Assembly (NCBI RefSeq): GCF_000744095.1 | Contig: NZ_JQLI01000001.1 | Location: forward strand, 248,001-312,000 | Reading direction: 5' to 3' | Source of the DNA: Cupriavidus necator A5-1 | GTDB lineage: Bacteria > Pseudomonadota > Gammaproteobacteria > Burkholderiales > Burkholderiaceae | DNA: 64,000 nucleotides | Shown here: positions 52,966 through 62,422 of the stretch, piece after piece | Layout of the letters: the number at the start of each line of letters is the position of its first letter | How positions within the stretch are numbered: the stretch's first letter is position 1 | Made by a program: the position numbers and the translations under genes | Notes under the pieces: model-generated | The model's input: the letters and a program-made list of their open reading frames with translations, nothing else | What the model was told of the DNA's origin: nothing | Databases searched by the model: none

Positions 52966-53649
52966 ATGAGTTACATTCGCGCACCGTTCACCGACGATCA
53001 GGTCCAGAAGCTCAACGAGAACCAGGTCGGCCTCGGCGGCCCGGTTCTGCGCGCCTTCATCTGCAGGAACAGCGCCGATCATCGCCACGGAGTCGAAGGT
53101 GGCGCCCCTGGCATCCTGATTGCCACCAAATACGGCTGGGTTTGCCCACACTGCAATTACAAAAGGGACTGGGCATTCGCGATCATGGCGACCCGGTTGA
53201 CTCGCCCGCCGACCGCCATCCAATCCTTTGTCTATACGACGCCCTCAATCGAGAAGGCCAACATCCTCCTCGGTCAATATGAACGGCTTGTGGCAACCGA
53301 GCGCCCGGGCGCGGCCGTGATGGTCGCCTGCATCAAGAATCGCATCGAGGAAATGTCGCTCCCCGGATTCGGCACTATCGAGCTCAACGAGATCCCCACT
53401 GACGCGGTGGTGAGACAATCAGAAGGACGTAATTACCGGATCGTCTCGGGACAATCACATCTCCAAGCCGCGCTGCGCCTGACCGGCCGCGCGCTGGTGA
53501 CGGATGCTGTCACCCTTGAGCAGTTACACGTCCATGACATCGACGGCAAACTGTTTGCCATTTCGTCCGACGCCCAGGCAGTGCTGGACTTAGAAACACT
53601 TACGGCGATCGAACACGCCAAAGCCGACCCGCGCGCGAGACGCGCGTGA
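52966..53649 (+). CDS. Hypothetical protein: Cys/His N-domain plus unknown C-domain
   Basis: 227 residues. The first 75 residues (MSYIRAPFTDDQVQKLNENQ, FICRN, RHG, WVCPHCNYKRDW) form a short zinc-type unit seen alone in small phage or plasmid proteins. The rest has a beta-alpha pattern with NYRIVSGQSHLQAALRLTGR, recalling ParB-like substrate motifs (IVDGxxRL), but the match is weak. Probably a natural fusion. No RBS clearly seen. Confidence 0.5.
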   Translation: MSYIRAPFTDDQVQKLNENQVGLGGPVLRAFICRNSADHRHGVEGGAPGILIATKYGWVCPHCNYKRDWAFAIMATRLTRPPTAIQSFVYTTPSIEKANILLGQYERLVATERPGAAVMVACIKNRIEEMSLPGFGTIELNEIPTDAVVRQSEGRNYRIVSGQSHLQAALRLTGRALVTDAVTLEQLHVHDIDGKLFAISSDAQAVLDLETLTAIEHAKADPRARRA

Positions 53650-53692
53650 ACTCGTTTCGCTGTACGCCGCACTGAACTCACTGGCACGGATC

Positions 53693-53743
53693 TCGATGCG
53701 AAGAGCGGGAGTCAGGGAGTTCGCCCCATTTTGGCGCAGTCTC
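53693..53743 (-). repeat. Solo ISKra4 left end
   Basis: On the minus strand it reads GAGACTGCGCCAAAATGGGG then CGAACTCCCTGACTCCCG, matching the left end and first inner bases of copy B (26828-26866). No body remains. Confidence 0.6.
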
Positions 53744-53754
53744 AGGCAGGCGGA

Positions 53755-54273
53755 CCTGGGTGCCGAGCGCCAGGCCCACGCCGCGACCCAGGCCGGAACA
53801 GTGCTTGCCCAGGATACGCCCAACGATGCCCAGATCGCCGCGATCGTTGTCACGGCGAACCAGGTCGATATCGACGCCGGCAAACTGGCCAAAACAAAGG
53901 CATCCGCCAAGGACGTCAAAGCGTTTGCGTAACAGATGATCACCGACCATACCGGCGTCAACAAGTCGGCCAATGCCCTTGTGAAGAAGCTCAAAGTCAA
54001 GCCTGAGATAATCCGACCAGCGCCAGTCTCAAGGCAGACGGAAAGAAGAATTTAGGGAATCTCAAGGGTCTCAAGGGCGCGCAGTTCGATAGCGCCTATA
54101 TCGACAACGAGGTCACGTATCACCAGGCGGTGATCGACGCGATGGACAAGACCTTGATTCCCAATGCCAAGAACGAAGAGCTGAAATCCCTGTTGGTGAA
54201 AGTACGGCCTGCCTTTGTGGCCCACCTGGAGCATGCCAAGCAGATACAAGGCTCGCTCGGCAAGAAACAGTAA
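53755..54273 (+). pseudogene. DUF4142-family protein with internal stop and frameshift
   Basis: NDAQIAAIVVTANQVDIDAG then FA-TAA-QMITDHTGVNKSAN (TAA 53930-53932, one base from CAA), then after a frame change near 54010 the tail AQFDSAYIDNEVTYHQAVID and LLVKVRPAFVAHLEHAKQI. DUF4142 proteins are periplasmic helical proteins. The N-terminal signal peptide is replaced. Confidence 0.75.
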
Positions 54274-54281
54274 CTCCCGGC

Positions 54282-54626
54282 GTGGCACGCTCGGAAATCC
54301 GATCTCGGGCTGCGGCGCTTTGGCTTACAGCGGGACTGGTGCTGGCCGGGTCGGCTTTGCCGGCGAGCGCCAAGCCCGTCACGCACATCGTGATAATGGA
54401 TGGGACCCGTTTCGAACCGCAGACCCTCCGCGTGCGGCCCGGAGACGTTGTCGTGTGGGTCAACAAGGACCCCTTCCCCCACACAGTGACAGCACCGTCC
54501 GGTGCATTCGACTCGAAGAACATCGCGCCAGGCAAATCGTGGAAGTATGTGCCCAGGAAGGACGGCGTTTTTCCCTACACCTGTACGTTGCATCCGACCA
54601 TGAAAGCCACCCTTCGCGTCGAATGA
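54282..54626 (+). CDS. Cupredoxin-domain periplasmic protein
   Basis: 114 residues from GTG at 54282, with signal peptide ALWLTAGLVLAGSALPASA. Cupredoxin copper ligands: His in FPHTVTAP, then Cys, His and Met in YTCTLHPTMKA. Electron transfer or copper binding is expected. It follows the DUF4142 remnant by 8 bp and may have shared its promoter. Confidence 0.75.
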   Translation: MARSEIRSRAAALWLTAGLVLAGSALPASAKPVTHIVIMDGTRFEPQTLRVRPGDVVVWVNKDPFPHTVTAPSGAFDSKNIAPGKSWKYVPRKDGVFPYTCTLHPTMKATLRVE

Positions 54627-54670
54627 GGATCGATACCCGCAGTTGCGGCCGCTTCGTGATTGGACAGGAC

Positions 54671-56248
54671 TTATGTGATCGCCCCCAGTTGCCAGGGTAC
54701 GAACTCATTCTGGCCATAGCCGTGCAGTTCGCTCTTTGACTGCTGCCCGGAAGCCACCATCAGCATCAGCCGGAAAATCTCTTCTCCAAGCGCTTCGATG
54801 GTCCGCGTACCGTCGATGACCGCGCCGCAATTGAGATCAATATCCTCCTGCTGCCGCTCCCACAAGGCCGTATTGGTGCCTAGTTTCAACGACGGCGCCG
54901 GCGCGCAACCGTATGCCGAGCCGCGTCCGGTGGTAAAACAGATCAGGTTGGCGCCGCCCGCCACCTGACCCGTGGCGGAGACTGGGTCGTAGCCGGGCGT
55001 GTCCATGAATACCAGTCCGTGGGCATCGACCGGCTCCGCGTAGCGGTACACATCGACAACGTTGGTGGTGCCGCCTTTGGCCACGGCCCCGAGCGACTTC
55101 TCGAGGATCGTGGTGAGACCGCCGGCCTTGTTGCCCGTAGACGGGTTATTGTCCAGGCTGGCGTTCATGCGCACGCAGTACGCCTCCCACCAGCGGATCC
55201 GTTCGATCAGCTTCTGGCCGACTTCCGGCGACACGGCGCGGCGCGTCAGCAGATGCTCGGCGCCATAGATTTCCGGGGTTTCAGAGAGGATGGCGGTGCC
55301 GCCGTGTGCCACCAGCCGGTCCACCGCGGCACCCAGCGCCGGGTTGGCGCTGATGCCGGAGTAGCCATCCGAACCGCCGCATTGCAGCCCGACCACCAGG
55401 TGGCTTGCATCGACGGCTTCGCGTTCCACCCGGTTGGCGTCGGGCAGCATCGCCCCGACTTGATCGATGCCGGCCGCAACCGTGCGGGCGGTGCCGCCGG
55501 TGGCCTGGATCGTCATCGTCCTCAAGGCGGCGCCGCGTGTCAGTCCCTGGCCCTCCAGCAGGCCATCGATCTGGTTGGTTTCACAGCCCAGCCCGACGAT
55601 CAGCACCGCGGCAAAGTTGGGGTGGCGGGCGTAGCCGGCCAGGGTACGCCGCAGCATCTCGAGGCCTTCCCCTTCTCCATCTACCGCGCAGCCTTGCCCA
55701 TGGGTCAGTGCCACCACACCGTCCACGTTGGGATAGTCGGCCAGCGCATGGGGGTTGAGGTCGCGGCGAAAATGATCGGCTATTGCCCGTGCGGCGGTTG
55801 CCGAGCAGTTCACCGAGGTCAGGATGCCGATGTAGTTGCGCGTGCCGACCCGCCCGTCGGCGCGCACAATGCCCATGAACTGCGCACGCGGCAGCACCGT
55901 GGCGCCAGGCCGTGCCTCGGTGCCGAAAGCGTAGTCGCGCTCGAACGTACCGATGGACAGGTTGTGCGTATGCACGTGCTCGCCCGGCACGATGGCGCGC
56001 GTGGCGAAACCTATGATCTGCCCATAGCGGCGCACTGGCGCACCGGCCTCGATCGCGCGCACTGCCAGCTTGTGCCCGGCGGGCACCAGGCCGCGTACCG
56101 CCAGCCCTGTGTCCAGGGACGTCCCTGCGACCAGTTGCTGGCGCGCAATGACCACGTCGTCGTCAGGATGCAGGCGCACGACCGGCTCAAAGGTAGTGGC
56201 GGCGTCGCTGGCCGGGCTTGCCGTTTCGTTCTCCAGGATGGCGCTCAT
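54671..56248 (-). CDS. UxaA/GarD-family sugar-acid dehydratase
   Basis: 525 residues from ATG at 56248, overlapping the ALDH stop by 4 bp (ATGA). N-terminal SAF domain (VRLHPDDDVVIARQQLVAGT, HVHTHNL); C-terminal dehydratase with GRVGTRNYIGILTSVNCSAT, CAVDGEGE and QCGGSDGYSG. Altronate or galactarate dehydratases make 2-keto-3-deoxy or 5-keto-4-deoxy acids. The pairing with alpha-ketoglutarate semialdehyde dehydrogenase suggests a galactarate-type or pentonate route; the exact substrate is open. Confidence 0.85.
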   Translation of the reverse strand: MSAILENETASPASDAATTFEPVVRLHPDDDVVIARQQLVAGTSLDTGLAVRGLVPAGHKLAVRAIEAGAPVRRYGQIIGFATRAIVPGEHVHTHNLSIGTFERDYAFGTEARPGATVLPRAQFMGIVRADGRVGTRNYIGILTSVNCSATAARAIADHFRRDLNPHALADYPNVDGVVALTHGQGCAVDGEGEGLEMLRRTLAGYARHPNFAAVLIVGLGCETNQIDGLLEGQGLTRGAALRTMTIQATGGTARTVAAGIDQVGAMLPDANRVEREAVDASHLVVGLQCGGSDGYSGISANPALGAAVDRLVAHGGTAILSETPEIYGAEHLLTRRAVSPEVGQKLIERIRWWEAYCVRMNASLDNNPSTGNKAGGLTTILEKSLGAVAKGGTTNVVDVYRYAEPVDAHGLVFMDTPGYDPVSATGQVAGGANLICFTTGRGSAYGCAPAPSLKLGTNTALWERQQEDIDLNCGAVIDGTRTIEALGEEIFRLMLMVASGQQSKSELHGYGQNEFVPWQLGAIT

Positions 56249-57849
56249 GCTGCCGCCTCCAGGGCGCGTTTGCCGGGCACCGCATCCCGTGTCGACACGC
56301 CGTCGACCAGGCGAGTCAGATTCCATGGGTTGGCGTCGCGCAAGGCCGGGGGAAGGCTGACATTGGGATAGTTCTGATAACACACCGGTCGCAGGAAGCG
56401 TTCGATGGCAGCGCTGCCAACCGAGGTGCCACGCGCATCGGTGGTCGCCGGATAGGGGCCGCCGTGCACGATGGCGTCACTGACTTCCACGCCGGTCGGA
56501 TAGCCGTTGAAGAGTAGCCGGCCGACCTTCGTTTCCAGCAATTCCACAAGCCTGGCATTGCGCTGGAGGTCGGTTTCGCTTGCCAACAATGTGGCCGTCA
56601 ACTGCCCGCGCATCTGTTCGGCAAAGGCCAGGAAATCGCTGACCGAATCCAGCGCCACGACTACTGTCGACGGACCGAATACTTCTTCCTCGAGCGAGCG
56701 ATCCTGCGCAAACAGCAAGTCCCGCTCGGCTTTGAGCAGATGTCCGCCGATGCGGCCGTCTGCCTCCACCGCCGCCAGCGCTTCAATGCCGGGGATCGCG
56801 CGCAGGCTGGCCAGCCCGCGCCGGAAGTTGTCGTGGATGCCGGTGCCGAGCATCGCCTGCGGCTCCGCCTGGGCAAGTGCCGTGCCGAATTCCGCCAGGA
56901 ACGCATCGAAGGTGGGGGAGCGGATCCCAAGCACCAGGCCGGGGTTGGTGCAAAGCTGGCCGCAGCCGACGGTGACCGAAGCCGCCAGTTCGCGGGCAAT
57001 TTGCGTACCGCGGTCGGTCAGCGCGGAGGGCAGCAGGAAGACCGGATTCACGCTGGACATTTCGGCGAACACCGGAATCGGCTCCGGCCGCGCCTGTGCC
57101 ATGTCGAACAGCGCCCGGCCCGCGGCAAGCGAGCCGGTGAAGCCAACGGCCTTGATCTGCGATGCCCATACCAGCGCCGCACCGGTGGCCGCGGTGCCGT
57201 AAATCATGTTGAAGACGCCGGCCGGGGCGCCGCTGCGGGCAATGGCGCGCTCGATCGCGTCGGCCACGTATTCGGACGTGACCATGTGGCCCGGATGCGC
57301 CTTCACTACCACCGGGCATCCGGCCGCCAGTGCCGATGCCGTGTCGCCGCCCGCCACCGAGAAGGCGATCGGGAAATTGCTGGCGCCGAATATCGCCACC
57401 GGGCCCACGCCGATGCGGTACTGCCGCAGATCGGGGCGCGGCAGGGGTTTGCGCTCGGGCTGCGCGCGGTCGATGCGTGCGTCGAGATAGTCGCCGCGCC
57501 GCACCGTGGCGGCAAACATGCGCATCTGGTTGCTGGTGCGCTTGCGCTCGCCTTCCAGCCGCGCCGCCGGCAGTGCGGTCTCGCGGCTGGCCGCGGCGAT
57601 AAACGCATCACCCAGCGCGTCGATCTCTTCGGCGATCGCTTCAAGCAGTGCGGCGCGCTCGGCCGGGCTGCTGGCCCGGAAGGCGGGGAAGGCCTGGTGT
57701 GCGGCCTGCGCCGCAGCCGCGACTTCGGCCTCGGTCGCCTCATGGAAGCTTACCGGGTGCCGCTCGCCCGTCACGGCGTCGACGCTGTAGAGCAGGTTGC
57801 CCTGCGCGCTGCGTTTGTCGCCGATGTAGTGATGTCCGAGGATGGTCAT
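56245..57849 (-). CDS. Alpha-ketoglutarate semialdehyde dehydrogenase (ALDH family)
   Basis: 534 residues from ATG at 57849. ALDH features: GPVAIFGASNFPIAFSVAGG, catalytic Glu in FAEMSSVNPVF, and Cys in CGQLCTNPGLV (KGSADH type). Oxidises 2,5-dioxovalerate to 2-oxoglutarate, the last step of sugar-acid catabolism. Follows the MFS gene (38-bp gap) and overlaps the dehydratase. Confidence 0.87.
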   Translation of the reverse strand: MTILGHHYIGDKRSAQGNLLYSVDAVTGERHPVSFHEATEAEVAAAAQAAHQAFPAFRASSPAERAALLEAIAEEIDALGDAFIAAASRETALPAARLEGERKRTSNQMRMFAATVRRGDYLDARIDRAQPERKPLPRPDLRQYRIGVGPVAIFGASNFPIAFSVAGGDTASALAAGCPVVVKAHPGHMVTSEYVADAIERAIARSGAPAGVFNMIYGTAATGAALVWASQIKAVGFTGSLAAGRALFDMAQARPEPIPVFAEMSSVNPVFLLPSALTDRGTQIARELAASVTVGCGQLCTNPGLVLGIRSPTFDAFLAEFGTALAQAEPQAMLGTGIHDNFRRGLASLRAIPGIEALAAVEADGRIGGHLLKAERDLLFAQDRSLEEEVFGPSTVVVALDSVSDFLAFAEQMRGQLTATLLASETDLQRNARLVELLETKVGRLLFNGYPTGVEVSDAIVHGGPYPATTDARGTSVGSAAIERFLRPVCYQNYPNVSLPPALRDANPWNLTRLVDGVSTRDAVPGKRALEAAA

Positions 57850-57887
57850 GTCAGGTTCTTGGAGTGCAAGGAATGCGGATGGGCCGG

Positions 57888-59219
57888 TCACGCGGCCTCG
57901 GACGAGCCGAGCCGTAAGGCGGATGCGCGGCGGGCATGTGCGCCAACGCTCTTCAGGAGCAGCACGCCGATCATGCCGGCGATTGCCAGCGCCAGCATGC
58001 CCGCCTGTTGGCTGTGGAAGGCCGATTCGACCGCGGTCTTCACCGTCGGGGCGATAAAGCCGCCGAGATTGCCCAGCGCACCGATCAGGGCGATGCCGCT
58101 GGCCGCGGCGGTGCCGCTCAGATATGCAGTGGGCAGCGTCCAGAACAGCGGCTGGACGACGACGAAGCCGACCGTCGCGAGGCAGAAGGCTAGCAATACC
58201 GGCACCAGCTCGTGGCCCAGCGTCGACAGTGCGATGCCGGTGGCCGCCATGGCGAGCATGGCCATGGCAAATTCCCGTTGCTTGCCCTTTGCGTCTGCGA
58301 TGCCCGTGATGAAGCGCAGTGCAACCAGGGCACAGAACCAGGGGATCGCCGTCAGCAGGCCGACCTTGGCGCCGACCGCGGTGCCGGTCAGCTCCGAGAT
58401 ACGTGTCGGCAGGTAGAAGATGACGCCATAAACGCTGACCTGGATCGCGAAGTAGATGGCTACGAAGCGCAGCACCTGCCAGTTGCCCAGCGCGCTCAGC
58501 GCGGTGGCCGGCCCATGCGCGATCTTGTGGTTGTCTTCCGCAGCCATCGCGGCTTCCAGCGCGGCCTTCTCGTCGGCGCTCAGCCACTTCGCGTCGCGCG
58601 GCTTGCTGACCAGGTAGAAGAAGGCGATCACGCCAACCACCGATGCTGCCAGCCCTTCGATGATGAACATCCACTGCCAGTTGCGCAGGCCGAGCTGGCC
58701 ACCCATCACATCGAGCAGCAGCCCGGAGAGCGGACTGCCGAGCACCAGTGCCACTGGCAAGCCGAAGTAATAGACACCAAGTGCCTTGCCGCGCTGGCTG
58801 GCGGGAAACCAGTAGGTCGAGTACAGGATCACGCCAGGCGAGAAGCCGGCTTCGGCTACGCCAAGAATAAAGCGCAGCACGTAGAACGAGGTCTCGTCGT
58901 GCGCGAACATCATGGCTGCCGAAGCCAGCCCCCAGGTAATCATGATTCGGCTCAGCCAGACCCTGGCGCCGACCCGGTGCAGGATCAGGTTGCTCGGAAT
59001 CTCGAACACGGCATAGCCGATAAAGAAGATGCCGGCGCCCAGCGCATAGGCTGCATTACCGATATTCGAATCGACCATCAGCGCCTGCTTGACAAAGCCG
59101 ACGTTGGAACGGTCAAGCATCGACAGGGCGAACATCAGCGCAAGGAAAGGCGTGAGGCGTAGGCGGGCCTTGCTTACTGCGCTGGCCAACGGCTCATATT
59201 TTGCAGCTTGAGTCTGCAT
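57888..59219 (-). CDS. MFS transporter, sugar-acid/anion:cation symporter type
   Basis: 443 residues from ATG at 59219 (GGAGACAACCC upstream), 12 transmembrane helices. LMFALSMLDRSNVGFVKQAL and GFSPGVILYSTYWFPASQRG are typical of the ACS family (GarP/GudP-like), taking up hexuronates or aldarates. It would bring in the substrate of the neighbouring dehydratase. Confidence 0.83.
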   Translation of the reverse strand: MQTQAAKYEPLASAVSKARLRLTPFLALMFALSMLDRSNVGFVKQALMVDSNIGNAAYALGAGIFFIGYAVFEIPSNLILHRVGARVWLSRIMITWGLASAAMMFAHDETSFYVLRFILGVAEAGFSPGVILYSTYWFPASQRGKALGVYYFGLPVALVLGSPLSGLLLDVMGGQLGLRNWQWMFIIEGLAASVVGVIAFFYLVSKPRDAKWLSADEKAALEAAMAAEDNHKIAHGPATALSALGNWQVLRFVAIYFAIQVSVYGVIFYLPTRISELTGTAVGAKVGLLTAIPWFCALVALRFITGIADAKGKQREFAMAMLAMAATGIALSTLGHELVPVLLAFCLATVGFVVVQPLFWTLPTAYLSGTAAASGIALIGALGNLGGFIAPTVKTAVESAFHSQQAGMLALAIAGMIGVLLLKSVGAHARRASALRLGSSEAA

Positions 59220-59331
59220 GGGTTGTCTCCGGTGCGAATCCGCTTGCGGCGGGCTCGTGAGTAGCGGCATCCCCGTCTTTCGCTTGCGCGGGGTTGTGCC
59301 TTGATCAGGGGGGGGCGCCGTCCCGGCGCGT

Positions 59332-60543
59332 TCAGAGCGATGCGCCGAGCAGTCCGCGTGCCGCAAGATTTGCCATCAGGGCACGCACGCCGAAGGTCCA
59401 GGGTGCGATGCGGTCGCTTCGGCCGACCCGGTTGACCAGAGTGCCAAGCTGCCGGCTGGAGATGCGGACGATATCGCCGTCCTTGTGCGTGAAGCCGCCG
59501 CCCGGCGCGTCGCGGTCTTCCACGGGCGCAAAGAGCGTGCCAAGAAACAGCATGAAGCCGTCGGGATACTGATGGGTGGCGCCCATCGCCTGCGCGACCA
59601 GGTCGAGCGGATCGCGCGTGATCTGGTCCATCGAACTGGTACCGGACAAGACGAAGCCGTCCTCGCCATCGACACGCAATTCCACCTTGGCGCGGCGCAC
59701 GTCGTCGAGCGAAAAACTTTCGTCGAAGAGGCGCAGGAATGGCCCGATCGCGCAGGAGCCGTTGTTGTCCTTGGCCTTGCCGAGCAGCAGCGCGCTGCGG
59801 CCCTCGAAATCGCGCAGGTTGACGTCATTGCCAAGCGTGGCCCCCACCAAATGGCCACAGCTGTTGGCCGCCAGCACGATCTCGGGTTCGGGGTTGTTCC
59901 ACGCCGATCCGGGGTGCAGGCCGATATCTGCACCAGTGCCCAGGCCGGACAGCAACGGTGCTTTGGTAAAGATCTCGGCATCAGCACCGATGCCGACTTC
60001 GAGGTACTGCGACCACATGCCATGCGCGATCAGCAGGGCCTTGAGTTCACGTGCCTCGGCAGAATCCGGCCGGATGCTGGAAAGACGGTCACCCACCAGC
60101 GACCGGATCCTGGTGCGTACCTCTGCCGCGCCCTGCGGGTCGCCCTTGGTCTGCTCCTCGATAACGCGCTCGATCAGGCTGCCGGCAAACGTCACTCCCG
60201 CTGCCTTGATCACCTGAAGGTCGCACGGTGCGAGCAGGTGCGCTGCCGCGGGGTTACTCGTGCTGACGGGCGCACCGGCAAGCAGGCTGTCCAGGCTGCC
60301 GATCCATCGGCCAAGCGTGGCGCGCACTGTGGCCACGGGATCGTCGTGCTCGAGCAGGCTGCTCATGGTTGGCGCGGCTTCGGAAATGTCAAACACGCCA
60401 TCGGCTCGCACCACCACCACTGACGGTCCGGCGGGCATTGCATCAGTAGGCGGCAGCCAGGCGCGGCCAACGAGCGTGCCGAGCGTGCCGTCGGCAGGGA
60501 GGGTGTCCATGGCGCCAGGGCCAGGCGCAAGCAGGGAAGTCAT
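59332..60543 (-). CDS. Fumarylacetoacetate hydrolase-family protein (sugar-acid dehydratase type)
   Basis: 403 residues from ATG at 60543 (GGAGACAACG upstream; an in-frame GTG lies at 60555). FAH-fold acidic metal ligands in PEPEIVLAANSCGHL, and GFMLFLGTLFAPVEDRDA. Some FAH proteins are 2-keto-3-deoxy-pentonate dehydratases giving alpha-KG semialdehyde; that would fit this cluster. Not the classical fumarylacetoacetase. Separated from the MFS gene by 112 bp. Confidence 0.75.
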   Translation of the reverse strand: MTSLLAPGPGAMDTLPADGTLGTLVGRAWLPPTDAMPAGPSVVVVRADGVFDISEAAPTMSSLLEHDDPVATVRATLGRWIGSLDSLLAGAPVSTSNPAAAHLLAPCDLQVIKAAGVTFAGSLIERVIEEQTKGDPQGAAEVRTRIRSLVGDRLSSIRPDSAEARELKALLIAHGMWSQYLEVGIGADAEIFTKAPLLSGLGTGADIGLHPGSAWNNPEPEIVLAANSCGHLVGATLGNDVNLRDFEGRSALLLGKAKDNNGSCAIGPFLRLFDESFSLDDVRRAKVELRVDGEDGFVLSGTSSMDQITRDPLDLVAQAMGATHQYPDGFMLFLGTLFAPVEDRDAPGGGFTHKDGDIVRISSRQLGTLVNRVGRSDRIAPWTFGVRALMANLAARGLLGASL

Positions 60544-60638
60544 CGTTGTCTCCACGGATTATTGTCATCGTGCGCCCGTCGTGACTGCGGTCCGGTGCGC
60601 AGGTGCAACTCTATGTTTGTCATCGATAAACATCCAAT

Positions 60639-60648
60639 CGAATATTCG
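60639..60648. promoter_or_regulatory. Candidate LysR box in the divergent promoter
   Basis: CGAATATTCG is a perfect palindrome in an A/T-rich stretch between the FAH gene and the LysR gene. Inferred binding site. Confidence 0.3.
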
Positions 60649-60693
60649 GTAAAATCGATTCCAATTCGTTATGAGTTTGCTGGGGTTAACCTT

Positions 60694-61656
60694 ATGGCCA
60701 CACAGCCTGCCGCCGCCCCGTCTTCCGTGCTGACCCGGCTGCGTTTCAGGCACCTGCAGTTGCTGGATGTCCTCGGGCGCACACGCAATCTGCGCGTCGC
60801 CGCCGAACAGCTGCATATCACCCAGCCGGCCGCCACCAAGATCCTGGGCGACGTTGAAGCCATGCTGCAGGCAAGGCTGTTCGAACGCCTGCCGCGCGAG
60901 ATGCGTCCGACCGACCTGGGCGTGTTCGTACTGCGCTATGCCAGTACAGCGGTGGCGGATCTCGGCAAGTTTGTCAGTGAGCTGGAAACCCTCCGGGCGG
61001 GCGGGCACGGGCACCTCACGGTGGGGGCCATCTCGGCCTCCGCGGCACAGGTCGTGACCGCTGGCATCCGGGACATCCTGGCAATGCGCCCGCGGCTAGT
61101 GATCAAGCTCGTCGAGCAGAGCAGCGACCAGCTTGCGGTCTGGCTGGAGGAGAAGAAGCTCGACATCATGGTGGGCCGCCTGACGGAGCCGCGCCATCAG
61201 GCCATGTTTGATTTCGAGGTGTTGTCGCCAGAACCGGTGTGGGTGGTTTGCGGGCGGCAGCATCCGCTGCTGGGGCGGGCGCGGCTGGAACTGGCCGACC
61301 TGGGCGAGTGGCCATGGATCCTCTATCCGCCCGCAACCGCTATTCGCCAGTTGTTTGAGGAAACCTTCGCCGCGGCTGGCATTCGCTCGCTGGTCGGCAT
61401 GGTGGAGACCCCATCCATCTTTTCGACGCTGGAGTTGTTGCAGGCCACTGACATGCTGTCGCTGCAACCACGCGCCGCCGTCGAGAAATACGTGTCGGAA
61501 GGGATCCTCGGACACCTGCCGGTTCCGATCCGGCGGGCCATGACCAGCTATGGCATCGTCACGCGCAAGAACGAAGCACCGTCGCAACCGATGGAGGAGT
61601 TCATTGCCGTGTTGCGGTCTGCCGCAAGGAGGCTGGGCGCCGCCGGTCATTCCTAG
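60694..61656 (+). CDS. LysR-type transcriptional regulator
   Basis: 320 residues from ATG at 60694. Winged HTH RFRHLQLLDVLGRTRNLRVA and AAEQLHITQPAATKILGDVE; C-terminal LysR substrate-binding domain. Divergent from the sugar-acid genes, so it probably controls them. Related to GalR/CbgR-type LysR proteins with LTRLRFRHLQLL. Confidence 0.88.
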   Translation: MATQPAAAPSSVLTRLRFRHLQLLDVLGRTRNLRVAAEQLHITQPAATKILGDVEAMLQARLFERLPREMRPTDLGVFVLRYASTAVADLGKFVSELETLRAGGHGHLTVGAISASAAQVVTAGIRDILAMRPRLVIKLVEQSSDQLAVWLEEKKLDIMVGRLTEPRHQAMFDFEVLSPEPVWVVCGRQHPLLGRARLELADLGEWPWILYPPATAIRQLFEETFAAAGIRSLVGMVETPSIFSTLELLQATDMLSLQPRAAVEKYVSEGILGHLPVPIRRAMTSYGIVTRKNEAPSQPMEEFIAVLRSAARRLGAAGHS

Positions 61657-61700
61657 CGCATGCGTGGCCACCGGAGTCGCCAGGCAGCGGCAAGGCGCCT

Positions 61701-62242
61701 TCAGGAATCCATACGGGTTCGCTTATTGCCGGTAAGCATGGCGAGGACCAGGTTCTCACTGTGGGCAATGCTCATGGCGATCGCCGCGCTGACATGGAGC
61801 ACGACCGGGGCTATCAGTGCGTCGGCAAGCCATGCGTGCAGGTCTTGCGGCCAGTCCTCGCCCCAGAAGCGGTCCAGCCGCGATCAACCCGTGAGCGCAG
61901 CAGGAGAATGAGCGCCCACAGCGCCAGCATCATCACATCGCCAAGAGGGGGGTGGCTCAGGTGGCGGGGAGGACGCCCCGCCACCATGGCCTTGACGTGA
62001 CGGGCCAGGCCCGACCAGTTTGGAAGCCAATTGGCGAAGCCCGCGGGCCCGTTGCTGACGCATCCCCAGGCCAGCCGGAGCATCACCAGGCCCGCGGCGA
62101 CATAGCCAAGGTTGCGATGCAGCGGGCCTCCGGAATCCTCATACAGGTCCCACACCACGATGGCTGCCACGCCCCAGTGAGTGAGGCGAACCACTAGGTC
62201 CCAGACGCGCACCGATTCCGGTCGTGCGGGCATGACAGGCAT
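61701..62242 (-). pseudogene. Cytochrome b561, frameshifted
   Basis: N-terminal part RVWDLVVRLTHWGVAAIVVW and HRNLGYVAAGLVMLRLAWG with haem histidines; after a one-base change near 61895, DRFWGEDWPQDLHAWLADAL and VLHVSAAIAMSIAHSENLVL continue in another frame to 61701. Without the shift, a full four-helix haem protein. Confidence 0.75.
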
Positions 62243-62263
62243 GTCGCAGGCACGGTGGCCCGG

Positions 62264-62419
62264 TTACTTCTCGATCTCCGCTTTTACGATATCGAGCGTC
62301 TTGGTGTCGAAATAGATTTCGGCCAGGTGCCATAGATTTCGTGGCAATTGCCGCACCTTGAACTTCTTGATGTTGTAGCCCTGCGCCATGATCTTGGCCT
62401 TGGCGTCGGTTTCCTTCAT
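62264..62419 (-). pseudogene. PepSY-domain protein remnant
   Basis: AQGYNIKKFKV followed (other frame) by CHEIYGTW, ending IYFDTKTLDIVKAEIEK. PepSY proteins often accompany cytochrome b561, as here. The N-terminus with signal peptide is cut at about 62419. Confidence 0.6.
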
Positions 62420-62422
62420 CCG

